From Duganella aceris (GTDB lineage: Bacteria; Pseudomonadota; Gammaproteobacteria; Burkholderiales; Burkholderiaceae_D), in assembly GCF_011090165.1 (NCBI RefSeq), contig NZ_JAADJT010000010.1, positions 1 to 64,000 of the forward strand: a stretch of DNA of 64,000 bases. Direction: 5' to 3'. Position 1 is the first letter of the stretch, and each line of letters begins with the position of its first letter. Positions 26,174-37,135 of this stretch are shown piece by piece. The notes below the pieces were generated by a model. It did not search any database and was not told where the DNA came from. It saw only the letters and a program-made list of their open reading frames with translations. Made by a program: the position numbers and the translations under genes.

Positions 26174-27832
26174 ATGTCGAACTGGATTTTTGGTCGTACG
26201 GATCAATGCAAACCGGCGCGCGCCGCGCTCAAGCTGGCGATATGGGCCGGACTCGCCGCTGCTTGCTTCGCGGGCGCGACCGCGCAGGCGGACGATGCGA
26301 TCCCGGCGCCGCGCTTCAAGAAAACCGTGGCATACAGAAGCAGCGTCGGCCCCTTCGACCCGGCGGAAGACACTTGGCGCCTGAGTGAGTCGAAACCCGG
26401 CTCGGTCGAATTGAATTACGCGTTGCGATTGAGGGCACCGACCTTGTCTTGCACCTACAGCAGGCCAGGCAATCGCAATCACTATCGCAACATGACACTG
26501 TGGGCCAACAGTCTCCCGGACCTGAGCCAGGTGGCCGACAGCACCATGAACGGCATGAGCGGCATCAAGCGCTCGCTGACGGCCGACATCGCGGTCAGCC
26601 AATGTCCCGCCACCTGGGGCGATGCATTGACGCTGGTGTGGGGACCCACGGCAATGGACGATATCAAGAATATCATCGCGGCCCGCGAGAAGCGCGATCA
26701 GGAAACGACCGCCGCCTGGGAAGACCAGCAAAAGAAAAAATACGGCGACCTCATCAAAGTCTGGAAGGAAGCCGCAACCGCGCTGCCGCCGACCACCGCC
26801 GCGCAGGACCGCGCCCTGGCCAAGCAAATCGACAGCGAGATCGGCGCCATGGAAGACAATCTCGACGGTCTGAATTCCAAGCCCTTTGACGCCGCGCTGC
26901 GCGGCGGCCTCTCCGACCGCATCATCCGCCTGGCGCAAGTGGCATACATCAAGTCCAAAGGCCTGAGCGCCGACGGGCCGAAACGCGCCAGCTTCGATGC
27001 CTGGGACAAGGAGCTGGCCGGGCCCGCCATCCTGGCGGTCAAGCGCATCGAGAAAATCATTTACTACCGCACGCACCGTCGCCTCAAGATGGCCGAGGTC
27101 TTCACTGCGAACAACGCGATGGCTGAAATGAAGAGTTGGAGTTATGTCGACTGGAGCAACTTATGGCCTGGCAATATGGTGCTGATCGAAGTGATGACCC
27201 AGCAATTGGCGGGCAAGCAATTGGTGAGCGCCGACTTCCTCAAAAAGGTGACCCGCGACCTTGAGCGCAACCGCCCCAGCGGCGACCCCGGCCGGCCGTT
27301 CTACCGCTTTACCCCGGTCGAAGGTAAAACCTGGGTCATGACCGGTCCCCAGCAGGAGGCCGAGGAACAGAGCGGCTCCAACGTGGCGAGCGGCCTCATC
27401 AATGTTGCCGGCGCGGTTGGCGACATGGTCCGCCTGATCGAGAAACTGGATGCCGATATCCGCGATGCGCGGGTGGCATTCTGGAAATGCTACGCCACCC
27501 AATGCAAGGAGTCCGGCAAGGCGTTCTACGCCTATTCGCACGCGATGAAGGCGAAGGACGATTGGTTGTTCGTGATGCCCATCGTCTCGCCGGCGATCAT
27601 GGGCCCGGGCATGGCCATGCTGGGCGATGACAATGTCGACGGCGGCCCCATCGAGGGCTGCAAGACCGAGAAGGCGGCGTTGGAACGCGAGCTGGGGCCG
27701 GCATCGCAGCTGCGCCAGTCCAACCCGATACGCGCCGCGACCATGGTGACCGAGGTGATGGCGGGGCCGAAGACCGACGCCTGGCAGGTGTGCCGGGACC
27801 GGATGGAGTACATCTTCCGCCCCCGCTTCTGA
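26174..27832 (+). CDS. Secreted protein of unknown function, 552 residues
   Basis: An ATG at 26174 with GGGGGAA upstream gives a 552-residue protein with a long signal region (hydrophobic at about 20-42, LAIWAGLAAACFAGATAQAD). The mature part is mostly helical and polar, with many charged stretches and a late Gly-rich hydrophobic segment (VMPIVSPAIMGPGMAML). A few cysteines lie near the C-terminus. I recognise no domain. The frame extends further upstream, but the later ATG has the better ribosome site. It lies just beyond the decayed tRNA-Phe region and may belong to the accessory zone. Confidence 0.75.
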   Translation: MSNWIFGRTDQCKPARAALKLAIWAGLAAACFAGATAQADDAIPAPRFKKTVAYRSSVGPFDPAEDTWRLSESKPGSVELNYALRLRAPTLSCTYSRPGNRNHYRNMTLWANSLPDLSQVADSTMNGMSGIKRSLTADIAVSQCPATWGDALTLVWGPTAMDDIKNIIAAREKRDQETTAAWEDQQKKKYGDLIKVWKEAATALPPTTAAQDRALAKQIDSEIGAMEDNLDGLNSKPFDAALRGGLSDRIIRLAQVAYIKSKGLSADGPKRASFDAWDKELAGPAILAVKRIEKIIYYRTHRRLKMAEVFTANNAMAEMKSWSYVDWSNLWPGNMVLIEVMTQQLAGKQLVSADFLKKVTRDLERNRPSGDPGRPFYRFTPVEGKTWVMTGPQQEAEEQSGSNVASGLINVAGAVGDMVRLIEKLDADIRDARVAFWKCYATQCKESGKAFYAYSHAMKAKDDWLFVMPIVSPAIMGPGMAMLGDDNVDGGPIEGCKTEKAALERELGPASQLRQSNPIRAATMVTEVMAGPKTDAWQVCRDRMEYIFRPRF

Positions 27833-27841
27833 CCGCCGCGC

Positions 27842-28975
27842 CTAGCGCAGCACGACCAGTTTGACTTTCTTGCCGGCGCGGTAGGTGGAAACGGTCAGCG
27901 CGCCGTCGCGGATATCGCCGTTGGCGTCGAAGCGGATCATGCCGGTCAGGCCGGGATACTGGATCTGCCGCAGCACCGGCAGGTATTTGGCCGGATCGGT
28001 GGAGCCGGCTTGCTGCATCGCCGCCGCCACCGTCATCGTGGCGTCGTAGGCATATGGCGCGTAGGTCTGGATGTCGCTGTGGAAGCGCGCGTTGAAGCGG
28101 GCCACGAAGTCGTTGACGGCTTTTTCGTGCGCCGGATCGACGCCGCCGGCTTCGGCGCAATAGACCGCGCCGTCGCGCATGCCGCCGCCGGCCAGCGCCG
28201 GCAGTGCTTCGGTGCAAATGCCGTCGCCGCCCATGAACGGCTGCTGCATGCCCAGCGCCTTCATCTGCCGCAGGATGCCGCCGGCGGTGGCGTCCATGCC
28301 GCCGAAGAACACCAGATCCGGCTTTTTGGCGCGCAGGCTGGTCAGGATGGCGGTGAAGTCGCTGGCCTTGGCGGTGGTGAATTCGCGGCCGACGATTTTC
28401 AGGCCGGGCACGCGCGCCTGCACGCTCTTGGCGAATTCATCGGCCACGCCCTGTCCGTAGGCGGAGCGGTCGTCGATCACGGCGATGCGGCGCGCGGCCA
28501 GTTGGTCCACCGCGTAGCGTCCCATCGAGCTGCCCAGCATATTGTCGTTGGCCACCACGCGCAGCGCGCCGGCGAATTTCTGGTGCGTGTAGGCGGGCGT
28601 GGTGGCGGACGGCGAGATCTGCGGAATGCCGGCGGCGTTGTAGATTCGCGAAGCGGGCACCGTGGTGCCGGAGTTGGCGTGGCCGATGACCGCCTTGACG
28701 CCCGAATCGACCAGTTTCTGCGCCACGGCCGTGCCCTGTTTCGGATCGGCCGCATCATCCTCGCTCTGCATCCGGAACACCACCTTGTTGCCGCCGATGG
28801 TGAGATTGCGCGCGTTCAGGTCGTCGATCGCCAGCGCCACGCCGTTCTCCATCGCCTTGCCGAGATGCGCGATCTCTCCCGACAGCGGCCCCGCCACGCC
28901 GATCTTCACCACTTCCTGCGCCATGCCGGCGCCGCTCCACAGTCCACAAGCCAACAGCAGAAGAATGCGCGTCAT
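27842..28975 (-). CDS. Branched-chain amino-acid type ABC transporter substrate-binding protein
   Basis: A 377-residue type I periplasmic binding protein of the LivJ/LivK family. A signal peptide (ILLLLACGLWSGAGMAQ) precedes VVKIGVAGPLSGEIAHLGKA and the two-lobed domain (IGHANSGTTVPASRIYNAAG, SAYGQGVADEF). No permease or ATPase gene is adjacent, so it is an orphan binding protein. Ligand unknown. The ATG at 28975 is chosen since the extension upstream adds a non-signal segment. Convergent with the secreted protein, 9 nt apart. Confidence 0.92.
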   Translation of the reverse strand: MTRILLLLACGLWSGAGMAQEVVKIGVAGPLSGEIAHLGKAMENGVALAIDDLNARNLTIGGNKVVFRMQSEDDAADPKQGTAVAQKLVDSGVKAVIGHANSGTTVPASRIYNAAGIPQISPSATTPAYTHQKFAGALRVVANDNMLGSSMGRYAVDQLAARRIAVIDDRSAYGQGVADEFAKSVQARVPGLKIVGREFTTAKASDFTAILTSLRAKKPDLVFFGGMDATAGGILRQMKALGMQQPFMGGDGICTEALPALAGGGMRDGAVYCAEAGGVDPAHEKAVNDFVARFNARFHSDIQTYAPYAYDATMTVAAAMQQAGSTDPAKYLPVLRQIQYPGLTGMIRFDANGDIRDGALTVSTYRAGKKVKLVVLR

Positions 28976-29068
28976 TGTCGCTCCAAATGATGAGTAATTC
29001 TCGCATCTTACCCCGCGCACGATAGGCGAGGCATTGTCCGACACGGCCTTCCTGTAAATGGATTTGCT

Positions 29069-29096
29069 GTTAGATTGTTATCAACAACCACTAACA
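29069..29096. repeat. Inverted repeat in the divergent promoter region
   Basis: TGTTAG (29069-29074) and CTAACA (29091-29096) flank an inner GTTATCAAC dyad. It lies between the divergent binding-protein and metallopeptidase genes and is the kind of site a regulator could use. No regulator gene is adjacent. Confidence 0.35.
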
Positions 29097-29121
29097 ACCC
29101 ATCCAGCCACCGGTGCCATCC

Positions 29122-30249
29122 ATGAAAACGTTTCACTGCGACAAGTGTTCGCATCAAGTCTTTTTTGAAAATACCCTCTGCTCCCACTGCCAAAGCATGC
29201 TCGGCTATCAGCCCGCGCAGCGCACCATCAACAGCTTCGAGCAGACCGAGACCGGCCAATGGCGCAGCCTGAACCGCATCGATGAAGGCAAGCTGTATAA
29301 ACAGTGCGGCAACTACGTGCAGTACAACGTCTGCAATTGGATGCTGCCGGCCGACGATCCGCACGAGCTGTGCGAGTCGTGCCAGCTGACCGTCATCATT
29401 CCGGCGCTGTCGACCGAAAAGAACCGCGTGCTCTGGTCGCGCCTGGAGGCGGCCAAGCGCCGGCTGTTGTTCTCGCTGGCGTCGCTGAACCTGAGTCCGA
29501 CCTCGAAGGAGATCGAACCGGAGACCGGGCTGGCCTTCCAGTTCCTCGAAGACGGCGTGACGGACGAATGCGTGATGACCGGCCACGACAACGGCCTGAT
29601 CACGCTGAACATCGCCGAAGCCGACCCGGCCGAGCGCGAACGCACGCGCGAACAAATGCACGAGCGCTACCGCACGCTGCTGGGACACTTCCGCCACGAA
29701 AGCGGGCACTACTACTTCGACCGGCTGGTGGACAACACCCAATGGACCGACGGCTTCCGCGCCCTGTTCGGCGACGAGCGCCAGGATTACAGCGAGGCGC
29801 TGCAGCGCCACTACAGCGCAGGTCCGGTCGCCGATTGGGAGTCGCGCTTCGTCAGCAGTTACGCCAGCTCGCATCCGTGGGAAGACTGGGCGGAAACCTG
29901 GGCCCACTACCTGCACATGATCGATACGCTGGAGACGGCGCATGCCTGCGGCCTGTCGCTGCATCCCGTCAAGGCCGACGAGCCATCGCTGGACAGCGTG
30001 ACCATGCCGACGAAAACCGGCGCGTTCAGCGAAACCCTGAACGACTGGTTCGCCCTGACCTACGTGCTCAACAGCTTGAACCGCAGCATCGGCATGCCGG
30101 ATTCGTATCCCTTCAAGCTCAGCACGCCGGTGCTGGAGAAGCTGGAATTCGTGCACCGGGTGGTGCGCGGCGGTTTCAAGGAGGCCCTTCCAGCAGCTCC
30201 ACCGACACCTGCATCGCGTGCGGCGCCAGTACCGGTCCAAATTGATTGA
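29122..30249 (+). CDS. Zinc-ribbon putative metallopeptidase (COG4307 type)
   Basis: A 375-residue cytoplasmic protein. The N-terminus is a zinc ribbon ([18 protein letters not shown]) with further Cys pairs ([18 protein letters not shown]). A metallopeptidase-like helix follows ([11 protein letters not shown], HExxH type). An acidic, Trp-rich segment ([20 protein letters not shown]) is also typical of this uncharacterised family. The ATG at 29122 starts the first Cys pair. The Pro/Ala-rich C-terminal tail overlaps the end of the convergent transglutaminase gene by 74 nt. Members often occur with the transglutaminase/ATP-grasp genes found to the right. Confidence 0.85.
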   Translation: MKTFHCDKCSHQVFFENTLCSHCQSMLGYQPAQRTINSFEQTETGQWRSLNRIDEGKLYKQCGNYVQYNVCNWMLPADDPHELCESCQLTVIIPALSTEKNRVLWSRLEAAKRRLLFSLASLNLSPTSKEIEPETGLAFQFLEDGVTDECVMTGHDNGLITLNIAEADPAERERTREQMHERYRTLLGHFRHESGHYYFDRLVDNTQWTDGFRALFGDERQDYSEALQRHYSAGPVADWESRFVSSYASSHPWEDWAETWAHYLHMIDTLETAHACGLSLHPVKADEPSLDSVTMPTKTGAFSETLNDWFALTYVLNSLNRSIGMPDSYPFKLSTPVLEKLEFVHRVVRGGFKEALPAAPPTPASRAAPVPVQID

Positions 30250-30970
30250 AGATCGCCACGTCGGCGGCGTCGTGCCCGTAGGCCAGGGTCACGCGGCCGC
30301 CGCGCGCCGCGTCCTGGGTCGCATCGAAGGTGTACCAGCGGCCGCCCACGTAGGCTTCGAACCACGCGTGCAGGTCCATCGGCTCCAGGCCATGCAAATA
30401 CCCCACCACCATGCGCGCCGGGATGCACAGGCTGCGGCACAGCGCGATGCCCAGATGCGCCAGGTCGCGGCACACGCCCTCGCGCCGCTGGTTGACTTCG
30501 ACCGCCGTCATCTGGCCGTACACCGTCGCAGGATTGAAGCGCACCTCGCGCCGGATCCAGTCGCTGATGCAGCTGACCTGATCGTAGCCCGGAGCGACCT
30601 CGGCGACGATCTCGCTGGCCATTTCAGAGAACTGTTCGGATTCGCAATAGCGGCTGGGCAGCAGATAGGTCAGCACCCCGTCCGGCAGGTTCTGCACCGA
30701 ATCGAACGGCGCGCCGGGTTCGACATCGATGTCGTCGGCGGTCATCACATCGGCCGAGGTATGAATCGAGAATTCGCCGGGCGGCGCGACCAGCCGCTGG
30801 CACAGGTTACCGTACGTATCGGTGAACTCAAGCACGGGTACACTGGGCGTCAGCGTGTAGCTTTCACGCGCCACCCATTGTTGCGCGCCGCTGCGCGGAC
30901 GCAGCATCAGGATGAAAGGCGTCGGGCTGGCGAGGGTAAAACCGAGCTTGCAACCAGTACGCAGCCACAT
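30176..30970 (-). CDS. Transglutaminase-like cysteine peptidase, 264 residues
   Basis: A transglutaminase-fold protein with a complete Cys-His-Asp triad: [18 protein letters not shown], then [21 protein letters not shown]. An N-terminal beta domain ([19 protein letters not shown]) precedes it. Likely a cytoplasmic peptidase or isopeptide-cleaving enzyme. The ATG at 30970 matches the usual start of the family; the frame is open further upstream but that part looks non-coding. Divergent from the large transglutaminase gene with a 215-nt gap that presumably holds both promoters. Confidence 0.88.
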   Translation of the reverse strand: MWLRTGCKLGFTLASPTPFILMLRPRSGAQQWVARESYTLTPSVPVLEFTDTYGNLCQRLVAPPGEFSIHTSADVMTADDIDVEPGAPFDSVQNLPDGVLTYLLPSRYCESEQFSEMASEIVAEVAPGYDQVSCISDWIRREVRFNPATVYGQMTAVEVNQRREGVCRDLAHLGIALCRSLCIPARMVVGYLHGLEPMDLHAWFEAYVGGRWYTFDATQDAARGGRVTLAYGHDAADVAIFNQFGPVLAPHAMQVSVELLEGPP

Positions 30971-31185
30971 GGGGGGAATCGCTTTCTGAATCGAGGTTGA
31001 ACGCACCATAACGGCGCAAAAATTGCCGTTTGAATCATCATGAGACGGTGCGTTGTATATTACACCAACAGTATTATCAAGAAGCGTGCCCGCCGTGCGG
31101 TGCACGTATTGCAGGTATGAATCATGCTTACTCAACCACATATTGCGCTGGCAGCGATCGCGCCCACATCGAAAGGCAACCCCGC

Positions 31186-34100
31186 ATGGCTATCCGTATC
31201 GCGCTGCATCACAAGACCAGTTACCGTTATGACCGTTTGGTCAGCCTGTCGCCGCATGAAGTGCGACTGCGCCCAGCGCCCCATGCGCGCACCCCGATCC
31301 TGTCGTATTCGTTGACGGTGCAGCCGGAAGACCATTTCATCAACTGGCAACAAGACCCGTACGGCAATTACATCGGCCGCTTCGTGTTCCAGGAAAAGGC
31401 GGACATGCTCGACTTCACGGTCGACCTGGTCGCCGACATGACCGTCATCAATCCGTTCGACTTCTTCGTCGAGAAATACGCCGAAAACTTCCCGTTCGCC
31501 TACCCGGAGCAACTGACGGCGGAACTGAGCGCCTACCTCCAGGCCGAGCCGCCGGGCCCGCTGCTGCTGGAATGGGTGGCGGCGGCGCGGCGCGATCTGC
31601 TGGCCAAGCCGATGGGCACCAACGACTTCCTGGTCGCCATCAACCAGCGCCTGCAACACGACATCGCCTACCTGCTGCGCATGGAGCCGGGCGTCCAGCC
31701 GCCGGAGGACACGCTGCAAAAACGCTCCGGCTCCTGCCGCGACACCGGCTGGCTGCTGGTGCAGATCCTGCGCGAGATGGGGCTGGCGGCGCGCTTCGTG
31801 TCCGGCTACCTGATCCAGCTGCGGGCCGACCAGGAAGCGCTCGACGGCCCCAGCGGCGCGGCTGAAGACTTCACCGACCTGCACGCCTGGACCGAGGTCT
31901 ACATCCCCGGCGCCGGCTGGATCGGGCTCGACCCGACCTCCGGCATGCTGGCCAGCGAAGGCCACATTCCCCTCGCCTGCACCGCGATGCCGTCGTCGGC
32001 GGCGCCGGTCAGCGGCTTCACCGACAAGGCCGAAGTCACCTTCTTCCATGAGATGACGGTCACCCGCATCCACGAGGACCCGCGCGTCACCAAGCCCTAC
32101 AGCGAAGACGACTGGCAAAAGATCGACCGCCTCGGCCAGCAGGTCGACGCCGACCTGAAGCGCCAGGACGTGCGCCTGACCCAGGGCGGCGAACCGACCT
32201 TCGTCTCGATCGACGACATGGACGGCGCCGAATGGAACACCCTCGCCCACGGCGACAAGAAGCGTGAACTGGCCGGCAACCTGATGCACCGCCTGAAAAA
32301 CCACTTCGCCCCGGGCGGCATGCTGCACTACGGCCAGGGCAAATGGTATCCGGGCGAGCCGCTGCCGCGCTGGGCGCTGAATATTTTCTGGCGCGTCGAC
32401 GGCCAGCCGATGTGGCTCGACGCCAGCCTGTTCTCGGACGAACACGTCGACGACGGCTATGGTCCCGAACAGGCCGGCCGCTTCGCCGAGGCGCTGGTCA
32501 AGTCGCTCGGCCTGCCGGCCGACAGCGCCATCGCCGCCTACGAGGACGTGCTGCAACAGGCCCAGCGCGAGCAGGCGCTGCCGCGCAACCTCGACCCGCT
32601 GAAGGCCGACCTGAAAGCGTCAGAGGAACGGCGCCGGCTGGCGCGCCTGCTCGAACGCGGCCTCGGCCAGGTGGCCGGCTACGTGCTGCCGCTGAAGGCG
32701 GCGGAGTACGATCCGTCCGTAATGCTCGGCACCAGCTGGCGCACCTCGGCCTGGCCGCTGCGGCGCGAGCACCTGTACCTGATCGAGGGCGACTCGCCGA
32801 TGGGCCTGCGCCTGCCGCTGGCCACGCTGCCATGGGTGCTGCCGGAGGACCGAGAAGAGGAATACGACGTCGATCCGTTCGCCCCGCGCGGCGAGCTGCC
32901 GGTGGAAAAAAGGGACAAGCGGCCGATCCTGGGACTGGCCGCCGGCAAGTCGGCGGAGAAGGCCGAGAAAGCCGCCAAACAGGCCACACCGGCCGAGCCG
33001 GCCGCGCGCGACGTCATCCACACCGCGCTGTGCATCGAAACGCGCGCCGGCCGCCTGCACATCTTCATGCCGCCGCTGAAGCGCATCGAGGATTACCTGG
33101 CGCTGGTCACGGCGGTGGAAAACACCGCGTCCAAGCTGAAGATGAAGCTGTGGATCGAAGGCTACCCGCCGCCGCGCGACCCGCGCATCAAGCTGCTCAG
33201 CGTCACGCCCGACCCCGGCGTGATCGAAGTCAACATCCACCCGGCGGCGAGCTGGAACGAGCTGGTCTACAACATGTCGACGCTGTACCAGGAAGCGCGC
33301 CTGACCCGGCTGGGCACCGAGAAGTTCATGCTCGACGGCCGCCACACCGGCACCGGCGGCGGCAACCACGCTACCTTAGGCGGCGCCACCGCCGAGGACA
33401 GCCCGATGCTGCGCCGGCCCGACCTGCTGAAAAGCCTGATCACCTACTGGCAGACGCACCCCGCCCTGTCCTATCTGTTCTCCGGCACCTTCATCGGCCC
33501 CACCAGCCAGGCGCCACGGGTGGACGAGGCGCGCGACGACAACCTGTACGAACTGGCGATCGCCTTCCAGCAGATGGACCAGGTGCTGCCCACCATGCAC
33601 CCGGGCGACAAGCCGTGGATGGTCGACCGCCTGCTGCGCAACATGCTGGTCGACCTGACCGGCAACACGCACCGCTCCGAGTTCTCGATCGACAAACTGT
33701 ATTCGCCGGACGGCCCCACCGGCCGCCTCGGCCTGGTCGAATTCCGCGCCTTCGAAATGCCGCCGCACGAGCGCATGAGCTTATTGCAAATGTTGCTGCT
33801 GCGGGCGCTGGTGGCGCGCTTCTGGCGCCAGCCCTACCAGGCCAAGCTGGTGCACTGGGGCACGGCGCTGCATGACCGCTGGATGCTGCCGCATTTCGTC
33901 GCCCAGGACATCCGCGACGTCGCCCGCGACCTGCGCGCCGCCGGCTACGAATTCGAAGACCACTGGTTCGAGCCGTTCATCGAATTCCGCTTCCCGCGCT
34001 TCGGTACCGTGGTCTACGAGGGCGTCGAGATGGAGCTGCGCCAGGCGATCGAGCCCTGGAACGTGCTCGGCGAGGAAGTCACCGCCGGCGGCACCGCGCG

Positions 34101-34536
34101 CTATGTGGATTCGTCGGTGGAACGCATGCAGCTGCTGGTGCGCGGCCTGACCGACGGCCGCCACGTGGTCGCCTGCAACGGCCGCATGCTGCCGCTGCAT
34201 CCGACCGGCGTGCCGGGCGAATACGTGGCCGGGGTGCGCTTCCGCGCCTGGAGCCCGTGGTCGGCGCTGCATCCGACCATCCGGGTGCAGGCGCCGCTGA
34301 CCTTCGACCTGGTCGACACCTGGAGCGGGCGCGCCATCGGCGGCTGTACCTACCATGTGGTGCATCCGGGCGGACGCAGCGAGGTGGGGTCGCCGGTCAA
34401 CGCCAACGCCGCCGAAGCGCGCCGTTTCGCGCGTTTCTGGCCGCATGGGCACACGCCGGGGCCGATGACGGTGCGCAAAGAGGAGCGTAATCCGAGCTTC
34501 CCGATGACGCTTGACTTGCGCTGGCAGGCAGATTGA
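31186..34536 (+). CDS. Large transglutaminase/DUF2126 protein, 1116 residues
   Basis: The N-terminal 290 residues are a transglutaminase domain with an intact triad ([32 protein letters not shown]). The rest is DUF2126, a large region containing [20 protein letters not shown] and several conserved Trp/His-rich blocks. Its structure suggests a ligase-related role, still undefined. No signal peptide. First gene of a rightward three-gene operon with the ATP-grasp/alpha-E fusion and a third transglutaminase. GAAAGG precedes the ATG at 31186. Confidence 0.92.
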   Translation: MAIRIALHHKTSYRYDRLVSLSPHEVRLRPAPHARTPILSYSLTVQPEDHFINWQQDPYGNYIGRFVFQEKADMLDFTVDLVADMTVINPFDFFVEKYAENFPFAYPEQLTAELSAYLQAEPPGPLLLEWVAAARRDLLAKPMGTNDFLVAINQRLQHDIAYLLRMEPGVQPPEDTLQKRSGSCRDTGWLLVQILREMGLAARFVSGYLIQLRADQEALDGPSGAAEDFTDLHAWTEVYIPGAGWIGLDPTSGMLASEGHIPLACTAMPSSAAPVSGFTDKAEVTFFHEMTVTRIHEDPRVTKPYSEDDWQKIDRLGQQVDADLKRQDVRLTQGGEPTFVSIDDMDGAEWNTLAHGDKKRELAGNLMHRLKNHFAPGGMLHYGQGKWYPGEPLPRWALNIFWRVDGQPMWLDASLFSDEHVDDGYGPEQAGRFAEALVKSLGLPADSAIAAYEDVLQQAQREQALPRNLDPLKADLKASEERRRLARLLERGLGQVAGYVLPLKAAEYDPSVMLGTSWRTSAWPLRREHLYLIEGDSPMGLRLPLATLPWVLPEDREEEYDVDPFAPRGELPVEKRDKRPILGLAAGKSAEKAEKAAKQATPAEPAARDVIHTALCIETRAGRLHIFMPPLKRIEDYLALVTAVENTASKLKMKLWIEGYPPPRDPRIKLLSVTPDPGVIEVNIHPAASWNELVYNMSTLYQEARLTRLGTEKFMLDGRHTGTGGGNHATLGGATAEDSPMLRRPDLLKSLITYWQTHPALSYLFSGTFIGPTSQAPRVDEARDDNLYELAIAFQQMDQVLPTMHPGDKPWMVDRLLRNMLVDLTGNTHRSEFSIDKLYSPDGPTGRLGLVEFRAFEMPPHERMSLLQMLLLRALVARFWRQPYQAKLVHWGTALHDRWMLPHFVAQDIRDVARDLRAAGYEFEDHWFEPFIEFRFPRFGTVVYEGVEMELRQAIEPWNVLGEEVTAGGTARYVDSSVERMQLLVRGLTDGRHVVACNGRMLPLHPTGVPGEYVAGVRFRAWSPWSALHPTIRVQAPLTFDLVDTWSGRAIGGCTYHVVHPGGRSEVGSPVNANAAEARRFARFWPHGHTPGPMTVRKEERNPSFPMTLDLRWQAD

Positions 34537-34573
34537 CCTATCGTTCCGTTCCGACCCAGTAAAGCAGCGCGCC

Positions 34574-37135
34574 ATGCCCAATCAATTGTTCGCCCACTAT
34601 CTCGCCGCACCGGATAGTTTTGATGAAATGCTCGACGCGGCCCGGGTGCCGCGCGCGCATTGGCGCGCGATGCTGGCCAACCTGGAGCACGAAGCGCCGG
34701 CCATGATGCGGCAGCGCGTCGAGATGGTGCAGCGCCAGGTGCGCGAGAACGGCGTCACCTACAACGTCCCGGCCGACGCCGACGGCCGGCAACGGCCGTG
34801 GGACCTGAACGTCCTGCCGCTGATCCTGCCGCCCGAGGAATGGGCCGGCATCGAAGCGGCCGTGATCCAGCGCGCCACCCTGCTCAACAAGATCCTGGGC
34901 GACGTCTACGGCAAGCAGGAGATGCTGCGCGAAGGCCTGCTGCCGCCGGCGCTGATCCATGGCCACGCCGGCTTCCTGCGGCCCTGCCACGGTATGCGGC
35001 ACCACGACGACGTCGCCCTGCATTTCTATGCGATCGACCTGGCGCGCGCGCCGGACGGCGGCTGGTGGGTCATGGCCGACCGCACCCAGGCGCCATCGGG
35101 CGCCGGCTACGCGCTGGAAAACCGCGCCATCATCTCGCCCACCTTCCCCGACCTGCTGCGCGAGCTGAAGGTGCAGCCGCTGGCCGGCTTCTTCCGCACC
35201 ATGCACGACAGCCTGACGCACTGGGGCCGCCTGTGCGCCGCCAAGGGCGACTCGCCGGAGCCGCTGCGCGACGGCGAAAGTCCGCTGATCGTGCTGCTGA
35301 CCGCCGGCCCGCGCACCGAGAGCTACTACGAGCAGGCCTACCTGGCGCGCTATCTGGGCTTGCCGCTGGTCGAAGGCGGCGACCTCACCGTGCGCGACGG
35401 CGTGGTGTATCTGAAAACATTGGCCGGTTTGCACCGGGTCCACGTGATCATGCGCCGGGTCGACGACGAATGCTGCGATCCGCTGGAGCTGCAAAGCTCG
35501 ATGCTGGGCGTGGCGGGTCTGACCCAGGCCGCCCGCCGCGGCAATGTGCTGATCGCCAACAGCCTCGGTTCCAGCCTGCTGGAATCGGGCGCCCTGCTCG
35601 GCTTCCTGCCGGCGCTGTCGCGCCGTCTGCTGGGCGAGCCGTTGAAGATGCCGTCGGTGGCCACCTGGTGGTGCGGCGAACCGGCCGCGCTGGAAGCGGT
35701 GGTCGCCAACCTGGACCGGCTGATCATCAAGCCCAGTTTTTCGCAGCTGCCGCAGTTCGCCGTGTTCGGCCAGGATCTGGACGGCGCCGCGCGCGAAGCC
35801 TTCATCGCCAAGCTGCGCGCCAATCCGAACAACTACACCGCCCAGGAGCTGGTGCGGCTGTCGCGCGCGCCGGTATGGAAGGGCGGCTCGGGCTCGGGCC
35901 TGCAGCCGCGCGCCATGGGCCTGCGGGTGTTCGCCTGCGCCACGCCGAACGGCTATGTGGTGATGCCGGGCGGCCTGACCCGGGTCGCCACCGGCCCGGA
36001 CTCGCGCGTGCTGACCATGCAGATGGGCGGCGCCAGCAAGGACACCTGGGTCCAGGCGCGCGCCCGGGTGGAGGTGACCCGCCTGAAAAAACACAGCATC
36101 ACCAGCGCCGATCTGGTGCGCGAAGACACCAACCTGTCGAGCCGCGTGGCGGAGAACCTGCTGTGGTTCGGGCGCCATGCGGAACGCTGCGACAATATCG
36201 GCCGCCTGCTGCGGGTGGCGCTGAATTTCCTGTTCAATGTCCGCTTCGACCAGCGCGGCGCCGAATGGTCGACCGTCGAGGCGCTGTGCATCCGCTTCCA
36301 GCTGCTCGACGCCGAGAAGAAACCGGCGGCGCCCGGCCCGGGCCAGACGCAAAGCCAGGGTGGCGCGCCGGCCGCCGCCATCTTCACCGACGCCGAGATC
36401 GAATCGGCGCTGCTGCTGGCGGTGGTGTCGCCCACCGTCCCCGGGCTGCCCCGGCAGCAGCGGCAGCTGCACCGCGTCGCCAGCCAGCTGCACGAGCGCT
36501 TCTCGGTCGACAACTGGCGCGCGCTGAACCGGATGGTGCAGCCGTCCGCCCGCCCCGGCGAGCGGCCGTCGCAATCGGAAGTCATGACTATCCTCGACGA
36601 CGCCGCCGCCTCGCTGATGATGTTGTCCGGCTTCGCGCTGGACGGCATGACGCGCGACCTCGGCTGGCGTTTCATGTCGATCGGCCGCCGCCTGGAGCGG
36701 CTGCAATTCCAGAGCATCGTGCTGCAACGCGCGCTGGCGATGGACGTCAACGGCAACCTGGAATGGCTGCTCGAACTGTCGGACAGCATCATCACCTACC
36801 GCGCGCGCTACCGCGCCCAGCCCGAGTGGCTGCCGGTGCTGGACCTGCTGTTGCGCGACGAGACCAATCCGCGCTCGATCCTGTTCCAGATCGACGGCAT
36901 CCTGGGCGCGCTGCGCAAGATCGCGCTGACCCACGGCGCCTGCGGCGAACACCTGCTGGCGCCGTTGAAGGACGAATTGATCGCGCTGGAACCGGGCGCC
37001 GACCTGAATCACGGCAACGCCACCTTGAGCGACTTGCTGAACCGGATCCAGCTCGCCAGCGCGGCGCTGTCGGAACAAATCAGCGTGCAGTTCTTCAGCT
37101 ATACCGATGGTCAGCAAAGGAAACGCACATCATGA
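34574..37135 (+). CDS. Circularly permuted ATP-grasp / alpha-E fusion protein
   Basis: An 853-residue fusion of two proteins that are often separate genes. Residues 1 to about 515 are the circularly permuted ATP-grasp type 2 domain (DUF404/DUF407: KILGDVYGKQEMLREGLLPP, IKPSFSQLPQFAVFG, MPGGLTRVATGP). From about 520 the helical alpha-E domain begins (SRVAENLLWFGRHAERCDNI). A Pro/Gln/Ala-rich linker sits inside the alpha-E part (about residues 585-605). An ATP-grasp of this kind is expected to form amide or peptide bonds. Its TGA overlaps the next ATG (ATGA). Confidence 0.92.
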   Translation: MPNQLFAHYLAAPDSFDEMLDAARVPRAHWRAMLANLEHEAPAMMRQRVEMVQRQVRENGVTYNVPADADGRQRPWDLNVLPLILPPEEWAGIEAAVIQRATLLNKILGDVYGKQEMLREGLLPPALIHGHAGFLRPCHGMRHHDDVALHFYAIDLARAPDGGWWVMADRTQAPSGAGYALENRAIISPTFPDLLRELKVQPLAGFFRTMHDSLTHWGRLCAAKGDSPEPLRDGESPLIVLLTAGPRTESYYEQAYLARYLGLPLVEGGDLTVRDGVVYLKTLAGLHRVHVIMRRVDDECCDPLELQSSMLGVAGLTQAARRGNVLIANSLGSSLLESGALLGFLPALSRRLLGEPLKMPSVATWWCGEPAALEAVVANLDRLIIKPSFSQLPQFAVFGQDLDGAAREAFIAKLRANPNNYTAQELVRLSRAPVWKGGSGSGLQPRAMGLRVFACATPNGYVVMPGGLTRVATGPDSRVLTMQMGGASKDTWVQARARVEVTRLKKHSITSADLVREDTNLSSRVAENLLWFGRHAERCDNIGRLLRVALNFLFNVRFDQRGAEWSTVEALCIRFQLLDAEKKPAAPGPGQTQSQGGAPAAAIFTDAEIESALLLAVVSPTVPGLPRQQRQLHRVASQLHERFSVDNWRALNRMVQPSARPGERPSQSEVMTILDDAAASLMMLSGFALDGMTRDLGWRFMSIGRRLERLQFQSIVLQRALAMDVNGNLEWLLELSDSIITYRARYRAQPEWLPVLDLLLRDETNPRSILFQIDGILGALRKIALTHGACGEHLLAPLKDELIALEPGADLNHGNATLSDLLNRIQLASAALSEQISVQFFSYTDGQQRKRTS

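Noticed and set aside
31132-37117. Very long open frames antisense to the transglutaminase and ATP-grasp genes (for example minus 31132-32556 and 34538-37117)
   Set aside because: They are the usual by-product of GC-rich third positions on the real strand. Their translations are Arg/Gln/His/Ala-rich, with no domain or signal, and they cross gene boundaries.
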